Source: a virus
Strand: one strand, 5' to 3'
DNA: 20,666 nt
Virus record (IMG/VR): IMGVR_UViG_3300007541_000303
Location: 1 to 20,666 of that record
A program made the position numbers and the translations under genes. Below the pieces are notes generated by a model. The model had not been told where the DNA came from, did no database searches, and was given only the letters and a program-made list of their open reading frames with translations. Below, piece after piece: positions 17,424 through 20,666 of this stretch (its first letter is position 1; every line of letters starts with the position of its first letter).

Positions 17424-17759
17424 ATGGCGGCAAAAGCAAATATTGTAGTCGATCAAGGAGCAGATTTTTCTACAACAATCACTGTTACTGATGCGAACGG
17501 AGATATTGTAGATCTTTCTGGCTATACTGCGGAAGGGCAAATTCGCAAACACTACACATCATCGACTAAAGTTGATCTTATAGCGTCTTTTGGTACGCCG
17601 AGAACTGACGGATTATTGACACTTTCTCTTTCCGCAGCAAACACTTCAGCTATGGAAGCTGGTCGTTATGTTTATGATGTTAATTTAACAGCATCTGGTG
17701 GTACAGTTTCTAGAATGGTTGAAGGTATTTGTACTGTTACTCCTCGTGTAACGCAGTAG
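17424..17759 (+). CDS. small beta-sandwich-like structural protein (BppU N-terminal-like pattern)
   Basis: This 111-residue protein follows the fibre gene after an 18-base gap with a G-rich ribosome binding site (CAGGGGT, 17409-17415). The layout is a series of beta strands: IVVDQGADFSTTITV, then DLSGYTAEGQIRKHY, then LLTLSLSAANTSAM, then AGRYVYDVNLTAS and a closing strand GICTVTPRV. The Q-G-A-D...DLSGYT...IRK pattern resembles the N-terminal baseplate-attachment domain of BppU-like proteins of other phages. I also recall this as a common small gene in marine T4-like phages. A capsid, neck or fibre decoration role is possible; the position favours a fibre or tail accessory. No catalytic motif is visible. 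Confidence 0.7.
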   Translation: MAAKANIVVDQGADFSTTITVTDANGDIVDLSGYTAEGQIRKHYTSSTKVDLIASFGTPRTDGLLTLSLSAANTSAMEAGRYVYDVNLTASGGTVSRMVEGICTVTPRVTQ

Positions 17760-17769
17760 GAGAAACGCA

Positions 17770-18003
17770 ATGTCAGACTTCAAAGTAAAACTGTCCCCAA
17801 CAAATACAAGTTTTACTCTTAAGAATACAACTGTAAGCCCAACACGTCTTGATACGCTTAATGACGTGAGCGAACCAGATGCTGCAAAAGTTGATGGTGC
17901 GATTCTTATCTATGATGCAGACAGCGATACATATGTTTTATCACAAGCAGTGTTTGAATCTGACGGAAATGGAAATTATATTTTGAAAGGTGGGGGTTTC
18001 TAA
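17770..18003 (+). CDS. small linker-like structural protein
   Basis: The product is 77 residues, with AGGAG at 17758-17762 eight bases before the ATG. The middle, RLDTLNDVSEPDAAKVDGAI then LIYDADSDTYVLS, is a motif that in marine phage fibre proteins often appears inside longer chains as a repeated linker; here it stands alone as a gene. It ends in a glycine-rich tail (KGGGF). A structural or fibre-adaptor role is inferred from that motif and from the neighbours. The stop overlaps the next ATG (TAATG), and the G-rich 3' end doubles as the next gene's ribosome binding site. Confidence 0.65.
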   Translation: MSDFKVKLSPTNTSFTLKNTTVSPTRLDTLNDVSEPDAAKVDGAILIYDADSDTYVLSQAVFESDGNGNYILKGGGF

Positions 18004-18413
18004 TGGCAAATAATGTCATTATTTCAATCAGAACATCTCAGACTACAGATACTCCTGCCAGTCTTGCTAATGGCGAACTTGCATATTCATACTCTTCTGA
18101 CAAACTATATATTGGTAAGACTGCCAATTCAAGCGTTGCGCCTGTTGTAACATATATCGGCGGCAAAGTTATTGTTGATAAGGTTGCTAACCTAGAAGCA
18201 TATTTGTTTAGCGGTGCTGGACAAATTACAACAGCAAATGTATTGGTTACAGATACTATTAAATATCAAACTGGTGCATATGCTAATAATGGTGTGATGT
18301 ATGTCAAGCGAAGTGGATCTGTAGATTTTGCGACTGGCTCTATGGGAAGTCTGCTACAAATAGCAGCAAATGGTGTACCAATTTTTGATGAACTAAATGG
18401 TGGAATATATTAA
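18003..18413 (+). CDS. fibre-head-like protein (Mtd-N-like entry motif)
   Basis: The product is 136 residues. Residues 1-40 have the layout of the N-terminal domain seen in Mtd-like and many phage fibre proteins: an IRTSQTT strand, a turn with P, then LANGELAYSYSSDKLYIGKT. The two later fibre genes in this window show the same layout (LQTGEVAVNLFDRKIYVGNG and ITAGEIALNTRDGKLF). The remainder is short and beta-rich (VDFATGSMGSLLQIAANGVP), ending with FDELNGGIY, comparable to the IIDGGTY end of the 455-residue fibre protein. It may be a short tip or adaptor. Start overlaps the preceding stop; AGGTGGGGG immediately upstream gives the ribosome binding site. Confidence 0.65.
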   Translation: MANNVIISIRTSQTTDTPASLANGELAYSYSSDKLYIGKTANSSVAPVVTYIGGKVIVDKVANLEAYLFSGAGQITTANVLVTDTIKYQTGAYANNGVMYVKRSGSVDFATGSMGSLLQIAANGVPIFDELNGGIY

Positions 18414-18415
18414 AC

Positions 18416-18724
18416 ATGGGCGAATGGAAGGATGCGGAAGAAATTCTTCACATATATGATCAACAAACAGAACGACAAATAATTGAACTGAACAAAATTA
18501 TTGTTGGTCTAAGAGCAAGAATTTACCATCTAGAACAACAGCTTGAAGAAGCTGAGCGAGTTCCTGTTCCAAAATCTGTAATTAGGCAGATTGTAGAGCT
18601 TGAGCATAAGATCAGAAAGCAGGAAAAAGACATTGAATACTACAGAAAATTTGTTGCGCCCCAAGTAATTATAAATAAAGAAAACAAAGAAAAGCCAACT
18701 CGTAGGGGTGGCATACCAAAATAA
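18416..18724 (+). CDS. coiled-coil protein preceding a fibre gene
   Basis: The product is 102 residues, starting two bases after the previous stop; its ribosome binding site is weak (GGTGGA at 18399-18404). Two helices with heptad-like hydrophobic spacing are clear. The first runs over residues 10-47 (RQIIELNKIIVGLRARIYHL, then EQQLEEAE). The second runs over 55-82 (VIRQIVELEHKIRKQEKDIE). A PVPKS break separates them, and a basic tail follows (NKEKPTRRGGIPK). This could form an antiparallel hairpin or a parallel oligomer. I do not recognise a family. Lying just before the 455-residue fibre gene, it mirrors the small coiled-coil gene before the S74 fibre and could be a fibre assembly or connector protein. 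That role is inference from position. Confidence 0.7.
   Translation: MGEWKDAEEILHIYDQQTERQIIELNKIIVGLRARIYHLEQQLEEAERVPVPKSVIRQIVELEHKIRKQEKDIEYYRKFVAPQVIINKENKEKPTRRGGIPK
18670..18677 (+). promoter_or_regulatory. T4-type late promoter box before the 455-residue fibre gene (TATAAATA)
   Basis: This is an exact TATAAATA inside the 3' end of the coiled-coil gene, 64 bases before the fibre ATG at 18742. A transcript starting about a dozen bases downstream would carry a leader of roughly 50 bases including the AGGAG at 18729-18733. Placement relative to the gene is typical for T4-like late promoters. Confidence 0.5.
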
Positions 18725-18741
18725 TAACAGGAGCGTCCGAA

Positions 18742-20109
18742 ATGGCATCTATTATTAAACTAAAGCGCAGTTCTACTACAGGTGCTGTGCCATCGCTTCA
18801 GACAGGCGAAGTTGCTGTTAACTTATTTGATCGAAAGATCTATGTAGGTAATGGTGCTGGCTCAACTGCTATTGGCGGTGAAGACTTCCGACTTACTACA
18901 CAGGCTTCTGGTTCTGAAGGCGCATACCTCAAACTGCTTGGCGAAAGTGTACTTTCAACCAATACCGTACTTCTTTCTGCAGGCGAAGGGATTAACATTA
19001 ATCGCCTTGCTAATGGTACAATTACTTTTGCTGGTGAAGATGCAAGCTCTTCTAATAAGGGTGTTGCTTCTTTTTCTGACACCAACTTTACTGTATCTTC
19101 AGGCGATGTTTCTCTTTCAACCGACATTTCCGTTAGTGGACAGCTAAATGTTGGTGAGAATGTTGTTGTAACTGGCAACGGTTCAGTTGGTGGCACATTT
19201 ACTTCTACAGGACAAGCTACTTTTTCTAGCGGCATTGATGTTGATGGTACTGCTGCTCTAAACGCAATTACATGTACCACTCTTGGCGCAAACGGTAATG
19301 TTACTATTGGCGGCACGCTAACTACAACTGGGCTTACCACACTCAACGGTGGTATTACTGCTGACTCTGGCGCATTTACCGTAGCAGATACAACAGGTAA
19401 CATTCACACTAATGGTACTTTGGATGTAGATGGCAATTCTACGCTAAATGGTACTTTAAGCGTTGATGGTTCTTCTGCTCTCAATGCTGTAACCGCAACT
19501 ACAATCCAAGCCAACGGTGCAATTACTGGTTCAAGCACTCTGACTGTTACTGGTTTGACTACGCTGAATGGCGGTATTACTGCTGACAGTGGTGCGTTTA
19601 CTGTTGCTGACACTTCAGGTAACATTGGAACTACAGGTACTCTGACTGTTACTGGACTTACCTCGCTGAATGGTGGTATCGCAGTTGACTCCAATGCATT
19701 TACTGTTGCTGGTGATGGCTCTGGTGACACTGTTATTGCTGGTCAGTTGAATGTTGGTGAGAATGTTGTTGTAACAGGTAACACCGCTATCGGCGGCAGT
19801 CTTACTGTTGATGGTAATCTGACCGTTGAAAGTGCGCTGACTTATATCTCATCTTCTACTGTATATACCGATGACGGTATGTTCAAGCTGTCTTCAAATA
19901 ACGCAGCTGACTCTGTTGACTCTGGTATCTATGCTAAGTATATTGATGGTGCAACTTCAAAGTATGCTGGTTACTTCCGTGATGCTACGGATGGCGTGTT
20001 TAAGTTCTATAAGGAACTTCAGTCTGAACCTGCAAGTACAGTTGATGTTAATGGCACTGGCTATGCTCTCGCTCAGGTTGACATGATAATTGATGGCGGC
20101 ACGTACTAA
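18742..20109 (+). CDS. repeat-rich fibre protein (Mtd-N-like head)
   Basis: The product is 455 residues, with AGGAG at 18729-18733 setting the ATG at 18742. Residues 1-36 (IIKLKRSSTTGAVPSLQTGE, then VAVNLFDRKIYVG) match the Mtd-N-like entry domain of phage fibres. Next is a GEDASSSNKGVASFSDTNF segment, nearly the same as one in the S74 fibre. A shaft of short beta repeats follows, including three TGL(T)(T/S)LNGGI...AFTVA units and two GQLNVGENVVVTGN units. The C-terminal 90 residues (SSTVYTDDGMFKLSSNNAAD, then YAGYFRDATDGVFKFY) form a distinct globular end closing with MIIDGGTY. It has no S74 domain. It is probably a tail or head fibre facing the host. A terminator follows directly. Confidence 0.8.
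   Translation: MASIIKLKRSSTTGAVPSLQTGEVAVNLFDRKIYVGNGAGSTAIGGEDFRLTTQASGSEGAYLKLLGESVLSTNTVLLSAGEGININRLANGTITFAGEDASSSNKGVASFSDTNFTVSSGDVSLSTDISVSGQLNVGENVVVTGNGSVGGTFTSTGQATFSSGIDVDGTAALNAITCTTLGANGNVTIGGTLTTTGLTTLNGGITADSGAFTVADTTGNIHTNGTLDVDGNSTLNGTLSVDGSSALNAVTATTIQANGAITGSSTLTVTGLTTLNGGITADSGAFTVADTSGNIGTTGTLTVTGLTSLNGGIAVDSNAFTVAGDGSGDTVIAGQLNVGENVVVTGNTAIGGSLTVDGNLTVESALTYISSSTVYTDDGMFKLSSNNAADSVDSGIYAKYIDGATSKYAGYFRDATDGVFKFYKELQSEPASTVDVNGTGYALAQVDMIIDGGTY
19138..19782 (+). repeat. paired GQLNVGENVVVTGN repeats in the fibre gene
   Basis: The 14-residue unit is encoded at 19138-19179 and again at 19741-19782, both in frame. A 26-base stretch is identical between them (19147-19172 and 19750-19775). 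A related unit, GQLNVGENIVVSGN, lies at 16410-16451 in the S74 fibre gene. The two copies flank the triple repeat region, so recombination between them would delete about 600 bases in frame. Confidence 0.8.
19327..19719 (+). repeat. three TGLTTLNGGI...AFTVA repeats in the fibre gene
   Basis: Copies lie at 19327-19404, 19549-19626 and, partly diverged, 19651-19719. Copies 1 and 2 are almost identical at the protein level (TGLTTLNGGITADSGAFTVA then DTxGNI) but differ at many third codon positions. Copies 2 and 3 share a 17-base identical run at their 5' edge (19537-19553 and 19639-19655). All keep frame; spacing is 74 and 34 codons. Confidence 0.85.
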
Positions 20110-20124
20110 ATAACTGCAAAAGAG

Positions 20125-20164
20125 ATGGGGGAGCATATCTCTTTATAGAGAGCTCCCCCATTTT
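20125..20164 (+). terminator. intrinsic terminator after the 455-residue fibre gene
   Basis: A perfect 10-bp stem, ATGGGGGAGC at 20125-20134 with GCTCCCCCAT at 20152-20161, encloses a second 5-bp stem, TCTCT at 20138-20142 with AGAGA at 20147-20151. The inner loop is TTAT, with a three-base bulge on the 5' side only. A short T run follows (20161-20164). It begins 15 bases after the fibre stop codon. The T tract is short, so some readthrough is plausible. Confidence 0.85.
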
Positions 20165-20171
20165 ACATTTA

Positions 20172-20185
20172 GGTCTACATAGACC
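20172..20185 (+). promoter_or_regulatory. short palindrome in the leader of the last gene
   Basis: GGTCTACATAGACC is a 6-bp inverted repeat with a two-base centre. It lies between the terminator and the ribosome binding site (AGGAA, 20198-20202) of the gene at 20212. It could be a minor RNA hairpin or a protein site; nothing identifies a binder. Confidence 0.25.
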
Positions 20186-20211
20186 CTGACCACAACTAGG
20201 AAGTCATAGAT

Positions 20212-20666
20212 ATGGCATCGGTCGTCAAGATCAAGCGTTCCTCAGTACAGGGGAAAGCACCCACAACTAGCGACATTACAGCTGGAGAAATCGCTCTTAA
20301 TACAAGAGACGGGAAACTATTCTCTAGTGATGGCACAGCTGTATTTGAAGTCGGCGCAAATCTACACTCATTATCTGTTGGTACAGGCGGAATTTCCGTC
20401 GGGAATGGAGCATTTACTCTTCCAACAACAGATGGTGTAGCAGATCAAATTCTTGTAACTGACGGCAATGGTGTTCTTCAGTGGAGAAACCAGTCTGGCG
20501 GTTCTGCTCTTGCATTTAAACAATATAGTTATATTGCTGCAAACAATCAATTAACATTTACTGGTGTTGATAATTTTGGATCAACGCTTGGTTATATTGA
20601 AGATAAAATTTCTGTATATCTAAATGGTGTTAAACTTCTTGCTAACACTGACTATACTGCAACCAA
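20212..20666 (+). CDS. fibre protein with Mtd-N-like head (partial, 3' end outside window)
   Basis: The open frame runs 151 codons from ATG 20212 to the window end without a stop. AGGAA at 20198-20202 is the ribosome binding site. Residues 1-35 (MASVVKIKRSSVQGKAPTTS, then ITAGEIALNTRDGKLF) match the entry domain of the preceding 455-residue fibre, so the two are tandem paralogues at their N-termini. The middle, DGVADQILVTDGNGVLQWRN, is a common fibre-tip motif. The end, FGSTLGYIEDKISVYLNGVK then LLANTDYTAT, is the NGV.L...DYT module widespread in phage fibre proteins. The first part uses more GTC, GGG and CCC codons than its neighbours. A tail fibre or host-contact role is likely; which fibre is unknown. 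Confidence 0.75.
   Translation, partial: MASVVKIKRSSVQGKAPTTSDITAGEIALNTRDGKLFSSDGTAVFEVGANLHSLSVGTGGISVGNGAFTLPTTDGVADQILVTDGNGVLQWRNQSGGSALAFKQYSYIAANNQLTFTGVDNFGSTLGYIEDKISVYLNGVKLLANTDYTAT

Noticed and set aside
18840-19403. 187-residue minus-strand open frame, with others at 14726-15202 and 19404-19730
   Set aside because: All are Pro/Val/Ser-rich shadows of fibre genes rich in Gly, Thr and Asn codons; the plus-strand frames have family motifs and overlaps that settle the coding strand.
19138-19782. CRISPR-like array
   Set aside because: Repeats are in-frame protein modules with unequal spacing and third-position drift, inside a fibre gene.
18003-20666. Diversity-generating retroelement acting on the Mtd-like heads
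   Set aside because: No reverse transcriptase gene, template repeat or adenine-biased variable repeat is seen in the window; only the head motif is Mtd-like.
1-20666. tRNA genes, integrase or mobile elements
   Set aside because: No cloverleaf with a T-loop pattern, recombinase motif or transposon end was recognised, and intergenic space is too small to hold them.

Overview
This window reads as part of the late structural module of a T4-like (tevenvirus-type) contractile-tailed phage, most like the marine T4-like phages, whether cyanophages or other marine hosts. The basis is a run of co-directional plus-strand genes encoding a gp25-type baseplate wedge protein, gp6, a gp7-like protein and gp8 in T4 order. 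After these come a very large virion protein with the N-terminal signature I associate with DUF4815 proteins, then a cluster of fibre genes. The DNA is AT-leaning, every gene is on the plus strand, and genes abut or overlap. No tRNA, integrase, transposase, CRISPR array or host-marker gene is visible, so the host cannot be named.

Layout. Positions 2-223 hold the 3' end of an unrecognised gene. A short gap of about 96 bp follows, then a 57-codon gene resembling the core of the Hc1 histone H1-like family (320-493). Next is the baseplate block: gp25-like (501-887), gp6 (887-2650), gp7-like (2650-5901) and gp8 (5901-7667). The 1990-residue structural protein (7679-13651) follows, in the place where T4 carries gp9 and gp10. 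A small coiled-coil gene (13651-13860) precedes an 1182-residue fibre with a C-terminal Peptidase_S74 intramolecular chaperone (13857-17405). Four small genes come next (17424-18724): a beta-sandwich-like protein, a 77-residue linker-like protein, a fibre-head-like protein and a second coiled-coil protein. A 455-residue repeat-rich fibre protein (18742-20109) ends at a strong intrinsic terminator (20125-20164). A new fibre gene starts at 20212 and runs off the window.

How it fits together. gp25, gp6, gp7 and gp8 build the baseplate wedge. The 1990-residue protein is probably a peripheral baseplate or fibre-attachment component. The downstream genes probably encode fibre, tip and assembly parts that contact the host surface. 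Five TAATG stop/start overlaps and one ATGA overlap point to translational coupling. Two exact T4-type late promoter boxes (TATAAATA) lie within coding sequence upstream of the 1990-residue gene and the 455-residue fibre gene.

I found no defence island or plainly new enzymatic system. The least-described material is the fibre region: repeated modules shared between three fibre-type genes, and a small coiled-coil gene in front of each of the two complete long fibre genes. The architecture of gp7 and gp8 also differs from T4. Gene identities come from recalled family motifs, not from a database search.
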